Positions 1 to 9,420 of a stretch of 19,267 bases of DNA are shown here, piece by piece. Numbering within the stretch: the first letter of the stretch is position 1; each line of letters opens with the position of its first letter. The notes beneath the pieces were generated by a model that worked only from the letters and a program-made list of their open reading frames with translations, made no database searches and had not been told where the DNA came from. The translations under genes and the position numbers were made by a program. This DNA is from Hirudo medicinalis. Taxonomy: Eukaryota; Annelida; Clitellata; Hirudinida; Hirudinidae. The stretch covers positions 9,750 to 29,016 of the forward strand of contig MPNW01001027.1 in the NCBI GenBank assembly GCA_011800805.1. The letters are read 5' to 3'.

Positions 1-38
<38 letters not shown>
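1..38 (+). repeat. (TTG)n microsatellite
   Basis: Uninterrupted TTG trinucleotides, truncated by the window start, so the true length is unknown. It is followed by 183 bp of AT-rich sequence with no feature I can support. Confidence 0.95.
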
Positions 39-221
39 ATTACGCTCACAAAACTCATTTATTTCAAGGAAATATTTTAAAGTTGAAACCAGTACAATGT
101 TATTTATTATTTGTACTTTCATTCTTTAACAATATAACAATTAAATTAGAAGTTCATTCTGTTATTAATTTTTATGTAAATTTCAATTGTTTAAATAACA
201 CCTTATTTTAGCACATCAAAT

Positions 222-886
222 ATGATAGTATCATCATATAACGTGATAGTAGTATCATCATATAACATGTTAGTAGTATCATCAAATAACATGGTAGTAG
301 TATCATCATATAACGTGATAGTAGTATCATCATATGACATGATAGTAGTATCATATAACATGATAGTAGTATCATCATATAACGTGATAGTAGTATCATC
401 ATATGACATGATAGTAGTATCATATAACATGATAGTAGTATCATCATATAACGTGATAGTAGTATCATCATATAACACGATAGTAGTATCATCATATAAC
501 ACGATAGTAGTATCATCAAATAACACGATAGTAGTATCATCATATAACACGATAGTAGTATCATATAACATGATAGTATCATCATGTAACACGATAGTAG
601 TATCATCAAATAACACGATAGTAGTATCATCAAATAACACGATAGTAGTATCATCATATAACACGATAGTAGTATCATATAACATGGTAGTATCATCATA
701 TAACACGATAGTAGTATCATCAAATAATACGATGGTAGTATCATCATATAACACGATAGTAGTATCATATAACATGATAGTATCATCATATAACACGATA
801 GTAGTATCATCATATAACATGTTAGTAGTATCATCAAATAACATAATAGTAGTATCATCATATAACGTGATAGTAGTATCATCATA
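222..886. repeat. GATA/TATC minisatellite, 24/21-bp units, about 29 copies
   Basis: The unit reads roughly GATAGTAGTATCATCATATA plus AACRYG. Most copies are 24 bp; several are 21 bp because one ATC or one AGT triplet is missing. Every length change is a multiple of three, so one plus-strand frame (IVVSSYNT-like) and two minus-strand frames stay open across the whole array; this is a property of the repeat, not evidence for a gene. Most units contain GATA and TATC as an inverted pair separated by 4 bp (GATAGTAGTATC) or 1 bp (GATAGTATC). The first and last few units share variants (an ATG-TTAG junction and a CAAATAACAT unit) that the interior lacks, which suggests internal expansion between older edges. 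Confidence 0.95.
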
Positions 887-1005
887 AAGCAAAGTCAAAG
901 CAACACTTGATTTCGCAGAAAGGCAGAATGTCTTTTGAGTGGTTGGAACATCAACGCTCCAAAATGGTGTCCATTTCTGCCCTTGGTTTCAAACCTGGTT
1001 GGTGA

Positions 1006-1120
1006 CCATGGTGCCTGAGAACCTATGTAACCATGGTGAATCGGGTGGTCATTGGTACGTACCCATCTTGAATAGGGTTGGTGCATTACTTACCACCCAA
1101 CCTTGGTGAATAGGGACTTT
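1006..1120 (+). repeat. diverged tandem repeat around CCATGGTGAAT, ~25-38 bp spacing, 4 copies
   Basis: The motif CCWTGGTGAAT or a close variant begins at about 1006, 1031, 1063 and 1101. The sequence between copies is alignable (for example GGGTGGTCATTGG against GGGTTGGTGCATT), so this looks like an old tandem array that has decayed. Two copies contain the palindrome CCATGG. Confidence 0.5.
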
Positions 1121-1280
1121 TATTTCCATTACCGTAGTGGATGTCCACCATTTGCCCAAAACTTCTGACAGGCCTCTTAGAGCCACTTTATTCTGTGAAT
1201 AAGTAATGAGGACTGGAAAAATGGAAAATAACAGGCACCAGTTTTTGGGAACCTGTTGATTCCTCGTTGTAGGTCTCTTT

Positions 1281-1316
1281 GATGTTTTCGATGTTTGTGA
1301 TGTTTGTGATGTTTTT
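1281..1316 (+). repeat. 9-bp tandem repeat GATGTTTGT x4
   Basis: Four exact-length 9-bp units, GATGTTTTC, GATGTTTGT twice and GATGTTTTT, back to back. Confidence 0.85.
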
Positions 1317-1435
1317 TTAAGAGGTCTTCGCGCCTTGTGATTGCTAAATGCACCTTGATTGATGCTGTTGTTTACGTTTCAGTGGATCTCAGTTCGTGAG
1401 GAGAGGTGGTCAGGGAGTTTGAGAGGAGGAAGTAA

Positions 1436-1600
1436 ATGATTATTTATGGTGATGATGCTTCTTGTGTGCTGGAGGGTGATATACATGAATCCATGGATGT
1501 AGATGGAGATGATGACGACATCGACTACGGCGATGATTCTATTGTTGTTGTTGTTGTTGATGGTGATGATGATGACGACGATGATGACGACGGCGATTAA
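1436..1600 (+). other. short acidic ORF (54 codons), probably repeat-derived
   Basis: An ATG at 1436, just after an in-frame TAA, opens 54 codons ending in TAA at 1598-1600. The first 19 residues are of mixed composition (MIIYGDDASCVLEGD, then IHES). The rest is a low-complexity Asp run interrupted by five Val codons, which is what (GAT/GAC)n and (GTT)n microsatellites translate to. It could be an acidic exon, but codon use is explained by the repeat alone. No domain is recognised, and I think it is more likely noncoding. Confidence 0.15.
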
Positions 1601-1617
1601 GATGTTGTTGTTAATTT
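1498..1617 (+). repeat. GAT/GAC and GTT trinucleotide tract
   Basis: Imperfect GAT/GAC blocks flank (GTT)n at about 1544-1558, with a second short GTTGTTGTT at about 1604-1612. It is an interrupted microsatellite. Confidence 0.85.
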
Positions 1618-1793
1618 AGAATGAGTTCAGAGGTCAAGTTAGAATTAACCTCACCTGGGAGTTGAATGTTCAGCTGAAGAACACTGCAATTAATGTCCTT
1701 TCTCGATGATTTATTTTTAAATGCAATAATTAAGTGCCAATGTGTTCGTTGTATGCTTGAGATTCATTGCTTGGCTTTTTATTTTGTATTTAG

Positions 1794-1866
1794 ACTTAGT
1801 ACTTAGTACTTGTACTTAGTACTTAGTATTTAGTATTTAGTATTTAGTATTTAGTATTTAGTATTA
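1794..1866 (+). repeat. heptamer array ACTTAGT/ATTTAGT
   Basis: About ten 7-bp units. The left part uses ACTTAGT and the right part uses ATTTAGT, so a C/T variant is sorted into two blocks, as expected from slippage expansion. Confidence 0.9.
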
Positions 1867-1956
1867 TTCGAGTGGGAAGTGAAGGCACTTTTTGTCGCTA
1901 CACCCGAGGACATCACTGGCGGGTGCAGGCTGGGAATATTGTTTTTGAATTAAATA
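1867..1956. other. small GC-richer island between AT repeats
   Basis: About 60 bp with distinctly higher GC, containing CACCCG and its complement CGGGTG about 17 bp apart, able to form a weak hairpin. It is bounded by the heptamer array and a TTA tract, as a decayed retroposon fragment might be, but I cannot assign it to a family. Confidence 0.25.
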
Positions 1957-2100
1957 TATTATTATTATTATTGTTATTATGTTGTTATTATTTTATTATT
2001 ATTCTTTACATAATAATAACAAATAAATTATAATAATAAAATAAAATTACAAATAACATATTTATATAAATAATAATACAACAATGATAATATTTTTAAT
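1957..2100. repeat. (ATT)n facing (AAT)n, AT-rich inverted region
   Basis: ATT/GTT triplets on the left are followed by AAT/AAC triplets on the right, around a short TTTACAT spacer near 2006. The two arms are partly complementary and could fold back. The remaining 135 bp up to 2235 show nothing recognisable apart from a CACGTG at 2176. Confidence 0.75.
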
Positions 2101-2235
2101 ATAAAGATCTTTTCAAGCTGTGGATCTGACAACTGATGCTGATTTCACACTCAATGAACTTCCTCACTTCTCAAACACGTGACCAAAACAAATATGAAAC
2201 ATTCACGAGGGACAAAGCTATTTGTTACGACGTTA

Positions 2236-2900
2236 AATTATGATTATGTGATTATGATTGTGTGATTATGATTAGGTGATTATGATTATGTGATTATGAT
2301 TGTGTGATTATGATTGTGTGATTATGATTGTGTGATTATGATTAGATGATTATGATTGTGTGATTATGATTGTGTGATTATGATTGTGTGATTATGATTA
2401 GATGATTATGATTGTGTGATTATGATTGTGTGATTATGATTGTGTGATTATGATTGTGTGATTATGATTGTGTGATTATGATTGTGTGATTATAATTATA
2501 TGATTATGATTGTGTGATTATGATTAGGTGATTATGATTAGATGATTATGATTGTGTGATTATGATTAGGTGATTATGATTAGATGATTATGATTGTGTG
2601 ATTATGATTATGTGATTATGATTATGTGATTATGATTGTGTGATTATGATTATGTGATTATGATTGTGTGATTATGATTATGTGATTATGATTATGTGAT
2701 TATGATTATGTGATTATGATTGTGTGATTATGATTATATGATTATGATTGTGTGATTATGATTATGTGATTATGATTGTGTGATTATGATTATGTGATTA
2801 TGATTGTGTGATTATGATTATGTGATTATGATTGTGTGATTATAATTATGTGATTATGATTGTGTGATTATGATTATGTGATTATGATTGTGTGATTATG
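2236..2900 (+). repeat. 14-bp minisatellite GATTATGATTNNNT, 47 units
   Basis: The constant core GATTATGATT is followed by a 4-base variable block: ATGT, GTGT, AGGT, AGAT or ATAT. I count 47 units without a phase shift, followed by a 7-bp partial unit. Variants are ordered: the left third repeats three GTGT units then one AGAT unit, the middle has AGGT-AGAT-GTGT twice in succession, and the right end alternates ATGT and GTGT strictly (28-bp dimers). Two cores carry TATAATT instead of TATGATT. Confidence 0.95.
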
Positions 2901-3027
2901 CAGATGTTATGATGAGGATGTAAAAGCGGGAATGCAATCTAAGGAAACATTTAACTTCTTCAATATAGCATCATCAACAACAACAACAATGATGTCCAAG
3001 ATCATTTCGTCTTCTTTGTTTAATTCC
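2901..3027. other. short spacer with small CAA tract
   Basis: Single-copy sequence with a short (CAA)4-5 tract around 2976-2990. No gene is visible. Confidence 0.4.
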
Positions 3028-3120
3028 TACAAACACAACACATAGTATCATTCCGGCAAAAACAACACTTTGTGCCATCCATACAAATACAACATATTGT
3101 ATCATTCATACAAACACAAA
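3028..3120 (+). repeat. 27-bp tandem repeat, about 3.5 diverged copies
   Basis: Units start at 3028, 3055, 3082 and 3109. The shared core is TACAAAYACAACA at the unit start and GTATCATTC near its end. The second unit is the most diverged. Period is constant at 27 bp. Confidence 0.75.
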
Positions 3121-3320
3121 CAAGTCAGCTTCTTGTTGTTAAAGCTTTTTAATTAGTCATGAACTACTGTTAATTAATTATTCAAAAGTAACATTTATAT
3201 TCGTTGTTGCTAACTTATTACTGAGAAATAATCTCACATTTGAATCTCAAGTCGGTGATGTAAGATTCCATGCGACATTTCCAAAGCATTTCCATAAGGA
3301 AGGCCAAAAATTATGGCCGC

Positions 3321-3380
3321 AACCGCTTGAACTCATGCATGACCTCTTGAACTCACGTGTGACCTCTTGAACTCGCTTGT
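3321..3380 (+). repeat. 20-bp tandem repeat x3 (CTTGAACTC core)
   Basis: Three exact-length units at 3321-3340, 3341-3360 and 3361-3380 share CTTGAACTC. The second and third begin GACCTCTTGAACTC. A CACGTG lies in the second unit (3354-3359). Confidence 0.9.
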
Positions 3381-3489
3381 AATAATAATACTAGTAAATC
3401 AAATATTGCATTTTACTGTTGGGTTGAACAACAAGGTGAGATCAATTTAATGGGATTTCTTTCTTATTTATTTTTTTCTAATTCTTCTC

Positions 3490-3607
3490 AATAATAATAA
3501 TATCAACAACAACAACAACAATAATAATAATAATAATAATAACAATATTACTAATAATAATTTTATCAATATGAAGGATCAATAATAATAATAATAATAA
3601 TAATTTT
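3490..3607 (+). repeat. (AAT)n/(AAC)n microsatellite
   Basis: AAT triplets interrupted by an (AAC)5 block at about 3504-3520, then a second pure AAT run at 3581-3604. Confidence 0.9.
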
Positions 3608-4067
3608 TTTTAAATTATTACCAATGTTATTGTGGTAATTGTCTGGAAAAGTGCAAATTATTTTTGACAAGATATTGAATAAATTTCTCAAAATAAATTA
3701 ATTTCACGTAATCATAATCTCAGATTCAGCGTGAAAATTTGCGACAAGTCGCGTCATTCCTTCGAAACAAAACAAAAAAGAATAGTATTTCACATGATTT
3801 TAATTCCTCATAATTTGTACTGCAATTAATATATTAAACTTTACAATCAATTTTAAAATATTTTCTAAAATTGTGTATTTATTCTCAAGTTGTTATCGAT
3901 AAAATATTCTCCCATAAAGTATTTTCTCCAATTTTATTTGTCAAGAGGAGCAGCTGGTCCCTAAAACTCGGGTGACGCACAAAAAATAACCAAAGATATA
4001 ATTCAGACACTTTTTCTCGATCAATGTTTGTAATGGCCGGTTTGAAAATCTTTTTATAAACATGCTT
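3608..4067. other. AT-rich spacer, nothing recognised
   Basis: About 460 bp without coding potential or motif I can name. The frames of 79-95 codons overlapping its right end depend on the 8-bp array that follows. Confidence 0.5.
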
Positions 4068-4155
4068 GTGCATTTGTGCGTTTGTGCATTTGTGCATTTG
4101 TGCATTTGTGCATTTGTGCGTTTGTGCATTTGTGCGTTTGTGCATTTGTGCATTT
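4068..4155 (+). repeat. 8-bp tandem array GTGCATTT/GTGCGTTT, 11 units
   Basis: Eleven units without phase slip. Units 2, 7 and 9 carry GTGCGTTT, the others GTGCATTT. Because 3 x 8 = 24, it reads as an 8-residue repeat in every frame on the minus strand, which explains the open frames there. Confidence 0.95.
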
Positions 4156-4631
4156 GTTTTGTGCATTGACAAATTGACACATTTGAAAATTAAAATTTAC
4201 AAATTATCTGAATAACGTTTCATGTCGTTTGGCTGATAACTCTTTCATGAATTTAGAGAAGCAATTGTGACACAACAATTACTCTTTGAATTGGGATCAA
4301 GTCAAATGAACTCAGGAAACCATTCCGATAAAAAAAAGATTTCTTTCTTAGCACCATGAACTGTGGTCTACATGTTGAGGAAATACAAAATATTGGTCGG
4401 CTATGACCAATATTTTAGAAGTTATTGTCATTTGTATTAATACATGGGCGCTCAACTTTTCAGGAGCAAAGAGAAGGAATCGATCACGTGATCTTCCAAC
4501 GCTGTTTCCACTGTTTTATTCACAATTTTTATTCGAAATTCATAGCGCAAATCAAGTGTCTGGAATGAAGTCATCCAAGCGTGAAGAAGCACTTGCTTCA
4601 TCCTACCGAAAAGAACAGCATCAGCATAAAT
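4156..4631. other. spacer with weak 82-codon frame
   Basis: A plus-strand frame from ATG 4403 to 4651 has mixed composition but no recognised domain, and it runs into the tail-like motif at 4635. A perfect 12-bp palindrome GATCACGTGATC lies at 4482-4493. I do not call a gene. Confidence 0.3.
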
Positions 4632-4665
4632 ATGGCGGCTCATTTTTATAGCGCTAACTATGGCG
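4632..4665 (-). repeat. SINE/L2-tail-like pair, short remnant
   Basis: On the minus strand this reads AAGCGCCATAGTTAGCGC followed by TATAAAAATG. It resembles two degenerate copies of the GCGCTATATAAATG tail found at the other SINE-like loci in this window, about 17 bp apart. There is no head region next to it, so it is at best a 3' remnant. Confidence 0.35.
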
Positions 4666-4749
4666 CTTTAATATAAAAAGATTTAATGTCACGCATGGGC
4701 CAATATATTTCCTGATTTATTGTTAAAGTGTGGAGTATAAGCCGGATAA

Positions 4750-4858
4750 GGAAATTATTTCAAAAATACTTGGGAAATTATTTCAATAATATTTAGGAAA
4801 TTATTTCAACAATATTTAGGAAATTATTTCATTAATAATTAGGAAATTAATTATTTAA
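4750..4858 (+). repeat. 23-bp tandem repeat GGAAATTATTTCA..., 4 copies plus partial
   Basis: Units start at 4750, 4773, 4796 and 4819, with a partial fifth from 4842. The constant part is GGAAATTATTTCA and the remaining 10 bp vary. Confidence 0.9.
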
Positions 4859-5171
4859 GCAATAAAAATCTTTTATTTTTTTTGCAATAATTAATCGTAA
4901 TAACATTAACAATAACTGACAAACTGACAATCCAGCATTTTCAGCATTTAATGATAAATAATAATATTATTTTAATGATAAATAATAATTTTTTTTTCTT
5001 TACGGCTAAGAAACTGCAGACGTAAGAATGCAATGCATTCATAACAATTCCTTCAAATACATTAATAATTCATAATTTAGAACCCATAACATTTCCATTA
5101 TTAAATGTTTTGTGAATGGGAACGTGTGGATCTCATTATTTCGACCATAAGTGGTTTCCATGAACAATAAG
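4859..5171. other. AT-rich spacer, nothing recognised
   Basis: About 310 bp. The only structure seen is a two-copy direct repeat TTTAATGATAAATAATAAT near 4948-4989. Confidence 0.45.
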
Positions 5172-5240
5172 ATTTATATAGCGCCATAAGCCGCACTGGC
5201 GCCATTCTATTTCTAGCGCACATTCCCACGGGCAGCGCAA
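5171..5240 (-). mobile_element. SINE/L2-tail-like remnant with two GCGC tails
   Basis: On the minus strand the sequence ends GGCGCTATATAAATC, the same 3' motif as the SINE at 12468-12643. A second degenerate tail (GCGCTAGAAATAG) lies about 35 bp upstream. The GC-richer 70 bp stands out against AT-rich flanks. No A or B box is visible, so this is probably a 5'-truncated, decayed retroposon. A TCACGTGA palindrome follows at 5270-5277. Confidence 0.45.
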
Positions 5241-5638
5241 GCAAGGTTACGAATGCAAAGGAAAAAGAATCACGTGACTTATGCGTAATTATTGTGGCAT
5301 TGTTTTGTGGTTTCAGTTGCTCTATTTGTAATCTTGAGGGTATTTTGTAGATATTTTAAAATAATAATCGCTCTTAATGATTTAATTAATAAAGTATTTA
5401 AGTGAAAAAAATCATTTAATTATTAAATGTTGAAATATTTCGATAACAAACTTTAATTCCATCTGAAATGCGACACAACCTGATACACCTGATATCTGAT
5501 TTAACCTAATTAATTACAATTTCAAAAAGTATTTCAAATTAAAAAAAAAGAGTTTCCTGCTAATCATGAAATAATTGCCAGAAATTTATTATCAATTATT
5601 TTTGTGAGTTGTTTCACGAATATTTAAAAAATGATTAC
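5241..5638. other. AT-rich spacer, nothing recognised
   Basis: About 400 bp of AT-rich sequence with no open frame of note and no motif I can name apart from the CACGTG at 5271. Confidence 0.45.
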
Positions 5639-5718
5639 AACATATTGAAATATATTATAACATATTGAAATATATTACAACTTATTTAAATATATTACAA
5701 CATATTAAAATATATTAT
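5639..5718 (+). repeat. 20-bp AT-rich tandem repeat x4
   Basis: Four exact 20-bp units (AACATATTGAAATATATTAY type) at 5639, 5659, 5679 and 5699. They run directly into a longer TA-rich region. Confidence 0.9.
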
Positions 5719-5855
5719 AATATATATTAATATATATATTTTATATTTATTTTATATTTTATATTTATATTTATATATATATTTTATTTTTATATTATAT
5801 ATATATCTTTTTAATATATATATTTATATTTTAATATAAAATATATTATAATATC
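5719..5855. repeat. (TA)n / TATATTT low-complexity region
   Basis: Nearly pure A/T with many self-complementary TATATA stretches. It is likely to form cruciform or unpaired DNA and to be unstable in length. Confidence 0.85.
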
Positions 5856-7336
5856 TAACAACATTTTGAAATAATTTCATTATAATTAATGTTTAATTGT
5901 TTGAACACATTATTTACTTACTCATAAATTCATTTGAACAGATTATCTTATTAATGACAAATTAATAATAAATACAATTAATAATAAATCTCAAATTAAT
6001 TAATAGCAATTAATCACAAGTCATTACAATTAGTTGCAATTAATTTTAATTAATTTCGATTAGTTATAATTAATTATTTCTTATTATTAAATTATTTGGC
6101 CACGTCATCTTGATCTTAAGAATGATAATGTTTACAATCCAACTTAATTTTCACTTAAATTCTGGTTTCAATTTCTCTTAATTTTGTAAATTGATCTGCT
6201 TTCAAGGTGTCCGTGTTTGTGAGGGAATTAATTTCATTTAATTTGTAAATGTTTTTTAATGCCACCCTCCAAAGTTCCGCTTCATCGATTCCAACTTCTT
6301 CCACCATTTCTCTTTTTCATTTTGCTTCCAGAGTTCCCTTGTGAATCGCAGGGAATCTTTCAATTTCAGAGCATTGAATGTCCATCGTATTTAGTATTAT
6401 TATTATTTTTTATCTAACTTTGCATTGATTTGCCTTCAAATAAAATAATAATAATTATAACAATAATATAATATAATGCAATGTATTATAATATAATATA
6501 ATATTTACAGTAAAATATAAATAATACTAACAATAAAAAAAAAACCAGTAATATTTCGATCAGATCAAATAGTGCATCTTGCTGATGTTTGCTCCAAATA
6601 AATAAATCTTTTTTGAATTATTTTTTGATTTTGTTCAATAATTAAAATATTCGAAACAAATCATCACCAGCTTCTTCAACAATTTATTGGTCGTTGAGGA
6701 ACACTGAAAAACAATTATTTGGTTAATTAATAAATATCGAATAAATTCATAATTATTCAATGAGAATTTATTAATTATTGATTAATAATTATTTATGATA
6801 AAACAAACATTTTATATTTTTTATGAGGAAGTAATTTCTTAAAGAACTTCTTTAAAGAGTTCAATAAAAAAAATTAAAAATAATTTCCAACTATATTTTT
6901 CAATCTAAACTCGCAGAAAGAAATACGTGAAGAAGGCATGTGAGATACTAACATGATGATATATAGTGATAGCAACTACTCATCGATGCACAGCAAGTTG
7001 TCGTTTCATCATCGTGGAAAAATAATATTATGTCGAAAATATTAATATAAATGTTCTTATTAACGGAAGGATAACTTAAATTTAATTCATTATGTTATTG
7101 AATTAATTACACATACAAATACAAATATATTTAAATACTTAAATACAATATTTGTTAGTTAATCAATGATGCTTTGTGATGTTAGCACACTTTATTATGT
7201 CATCGTAATCACTGAATGTCCACAATTTCATGTGAATTACTTTTATTGCGAGGATGATTAGCGCTGATTGTTATTGAAATCATTTTATAAATAATAATCA
7301 TTCCCTGTCATAAAAAGATCTTTCATCTTAGACGAC
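5856..7336. other. 1.5-kb AT-rich desert, no gene seen
   Basis: No frame above about 60 codons and no recognised element. Simple ATA/TAA stretches occur around 6390-6540 and TTAATTAA-rich stretches around 5990-6090. A somewhat less AT-rich patch at about 6190-6380 contains nothing I can name. Confidence 0.5.
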
Positions 7337-7346
7337 GTCGTAATCA

Positions 7347-7379
<33 letters not shown>

Positions 7380-7500
7380 CCGTCACCGTCACCGTCGCCG
7401 TCGCCGTCACCGTCATCGTCATCGTCGTCATCGTCGTCGTTGTCATCGTCGTCGTCATCAGTATCGTCNCATCGTCATCGTCATCGCTCATCGTCATCGC

Positions 7501-7553
<53 letters not shown>

Positions 7554-7586
7554 ATCATCATCATCCATCATCATCATCATCATCAT
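7337..7586 (+). repeat. (CATCGT)n/(CACCGT)n hexamer and ATC array
   Basis: CATCGT hexamers pass into CACCGT and CGTCGC variants in the middle (about 7375-7410), then back to CATCGT, then into pure ATC at 7550-7586. Three CATCGTCATCG blocks are separated by an extra CT at 7480-7510. The single N of the window is at 7469, which fits an assembly problem inside the array, so the length is not reliable. The 70-codon minus-strand frame is repeat-derived. Confidence 0.95.
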
Positions 7587-8100
7587 GCTCACAAACCTCA
7601 CTGATTTCAAACTGAGAATTCCTCAAAAACCTGTTCGCATTTCGATGAATAAATTTAGAAATTTAGAAAAGTATTTGGAAAAATGTTTTTCGTAATGTTT
7701 TGTCGCCATCTTTAAAAAATATTTAAATTTTAAATTATTAATAATAAATTATTAATATTTATTTATTATTATTATTAAATTATTAGAACGTTCTTTGAAA
7801 AGAGCAAAAAAATTATCCAATTTTAATATCCATATTTGCAATATTTGATTTTTAATATTTCGAATTCACTCACAAAATGAATTACAATTACATTTATTTA
7901 TAGACACTGATTAAATTCACAAAACGAATTAATGTTTTGAATATCGAACAACTGACAACGTAAACTGACAAATATATTAAATAAAAAATAGTTTTAAATA
8001 ATAATAATATCCCATCACTTCCATTAAAAGTTTTAGAAATAACATGTCACAAGATGACATCATCAAGATGTCTTCCAGGAAAAGGAAAAAAAGAAATTTA
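7587..8100. other. AT-rich spacer, nothing recognised
   Basis: About 510 bp dominated by AAT/TTA stretches. No coding frame or element is supported. Confidence 0.45.
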
Positions 8101-8480
8101 ATGAAACTCGTGATCTCTGCTTTGTTCAACTTCTCAGTCTGTCACAGAAGAACTGTGAAATGTTTGTCTGAGAAGGGGCAGTCGTCCTATTAAATTTCAC
8201 CGAGTCAATCAGGGCAGCCTTAAATGTTAGTTAAACCAATTTCCCAGCGCTTGTGGCTCGAAAAATGAATTGCAAAAGCAGCAATAACGCCGCTCCTGGT
8301 TTAAACAAGGGTTGTTGAGAAGGTCGTGTGTCCCTCGTAAATCAAGTTCTATGTTGAAGTTCCACCGTCAGCTCCTCGTTACCCCTGAAATATTCAACCA
8401 CTTCAACTCCACCTCCAGTTTGGGTTGAACATTGTTGCAGGTCGTCATTCTACTGCCTGAATGGGGTTGACTTAACTTGG
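8101..8480. other. compositionally balanced, non-repetitive island
   Basis: About 380 bp with visibly higher GC than either side and no simple repeats, yet no long frame on either strand. Such islands in AT-rich invertebrate introns or spacers are often selected noncoding DNA or old transposon sequence; the sequence alone does not decide. No TIR or target duplication was found at its edges. Confidence 0.3.
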
Positions 8481-8860
8481 TTTTTATCTTAAAAAATGAT
8501 GATTGACTGTTTCAATCATTTTCAATCAACAAATTATTCCTTCAAGGTTTTTTCATCACTTATGGTTCCTCCATCTGAGAGGACTGAGGAAATGTTCAGG
8601 GCGTGGTTTGTTTCCTGAGGGGAACAGAAGATAAACTGATAAACTCTGAATACTTTGAAGATTCCTCTTGGTAAATCAAATCACTTTCAGGTTATTATTT
8701 TGATTTATTCCTGTTTATTCCCTGATTGAATGCCAACAAATTATAGGAAATAACTCTTTGCATGTATATCTCGAAAGTTCTTCAATTCCCTTTCAATGTA
8801 ATTGTCTAAATGTCATTATTTAATTTTTGCATTTGGCGAGGAAATAGTTTAAAATAAAAT

Positions 8861-9133
8861 TTAAAAAACAATTAAAAACCCAGAGAGTTGAGAAGATTTG
8901 CGGATGAAATAAACGTCATTATTCTTCAAACATTCTTGAAATGTAGCAGTTCCCGCTGGGAGAAAAGGTTGTCCACAAAGAAAGTCGTTCATCAACCTCA
9001 GAGTCCGTTGGAAGAAGTTGTTTGAAATTCTCTCGGGAGGAGCATTTTTGATGAAAATCAGACAAAATTGCTCATAACTCTTTCTTTTGTTGTGCTTTTT
9101 AGCTTTTAGTCCGAAAAATGATCGAATAATCAC
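8861..9133 (-). other. uncertain 90-codon ORF of mixed composition
   Basis: This minus-strand frame is one of the few long frames in the window not built from a repeat. It starts MIIRSFFGLKAKKHNKRK, continues through a mixed central part containing NDFLCGQPFLPAGTATF at about residues 48-65, and ends SQLSGFLIVF. I recognise no family or domain. There is no clear splice acceptor upstream of the ATG on the minus strand and no AATAAA shortly after the stop. It may be a chance frame or a short unannotated exon. Confidence 0.2.
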
Positions 9134-9349
9134 GCTGACGTGAATATTTTTTTTATATATTTATAAAATTATATGGTGTTTTAGAATCCGAGCGACTTTT
9201 TTTGATCATTTTCCGTGACAGATTCAAATTATTTCGCACTCTGCTGAACCACGTTTCGTGATTCAATTCAAATGCTGCATGGCTCTGTGTGTGTGTTTGG
9301 TTACAACTTATCAACTTACATCTGTTTGCAACTTACATTTGTATTTGTG

Positions 9350-9420
9350 CAACAACAACAGCAACAACAATAACAATAATAATAATAATAATATTAATAA
9401 TGACGATGATGATGATAATA
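9350..9420 (+). repeat. (AAC)n-(AAT)n-(GAT)n compound microsatellite
   Basis: AAC triplets turn into AAT, then GAT, then AAT again. Both overlapping 68-92 codon frames (poly-N on plus, poly-L on minus) are products of this tract. Confidence 0.9.

Larger units (their letters stand above)
887..1435. other. single-copy spacer, no gene seen
   Basis: About 550 bp of mixed composition. It holds the diverged ~31-bp repeat at 1006-1120 and a perfect 10-bp palindrome GGTACGTACC at 1054-1063. A 63-codon minus-strand frame at 895-1086 lies across that repeat and shows no recognisable domain. The sequence TTTACGTTTCAG ending at 1382 resembles a splice acceptor, but nothing convincing follows it. Confidence 0.5.

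Noticed and set aside
203..898. Open frames of 221-231 codons on both strands
   Set aside because: Produced entirely by a minisatellite whose unit and indels are multiples of three; three frames are open at once, and the peptide is a simple 7-8 residue repeat.
895..1086. 63-codon minus-strand frame
   Set aside because: Lies over a decayed tandem repeat, has no domain, and is within the length expected by chance.
2236..2900. CRISPR array
   Set aside because: Repeat and spacer cannot be separated: units are only 14 bp, the variable part is 4 bp with five variants, and the surrounding DNA is eukaryotic.
3885..4180. 79-95 codon minus-strand frames with HKCTNAQM repeats
   Set aside because: Most of the translation is the 8-bp array 4068-4155.
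4403..4651. 82-codon plus-strand frame
   Set aside because: No recognised domain, and its 3' end overlaps a tail-like repeat remnant.
5719..5855. Origin of replication or matrix attachment region
   Set aside because: High AT content alone is not evidence; no defined motif arrangement was seen.
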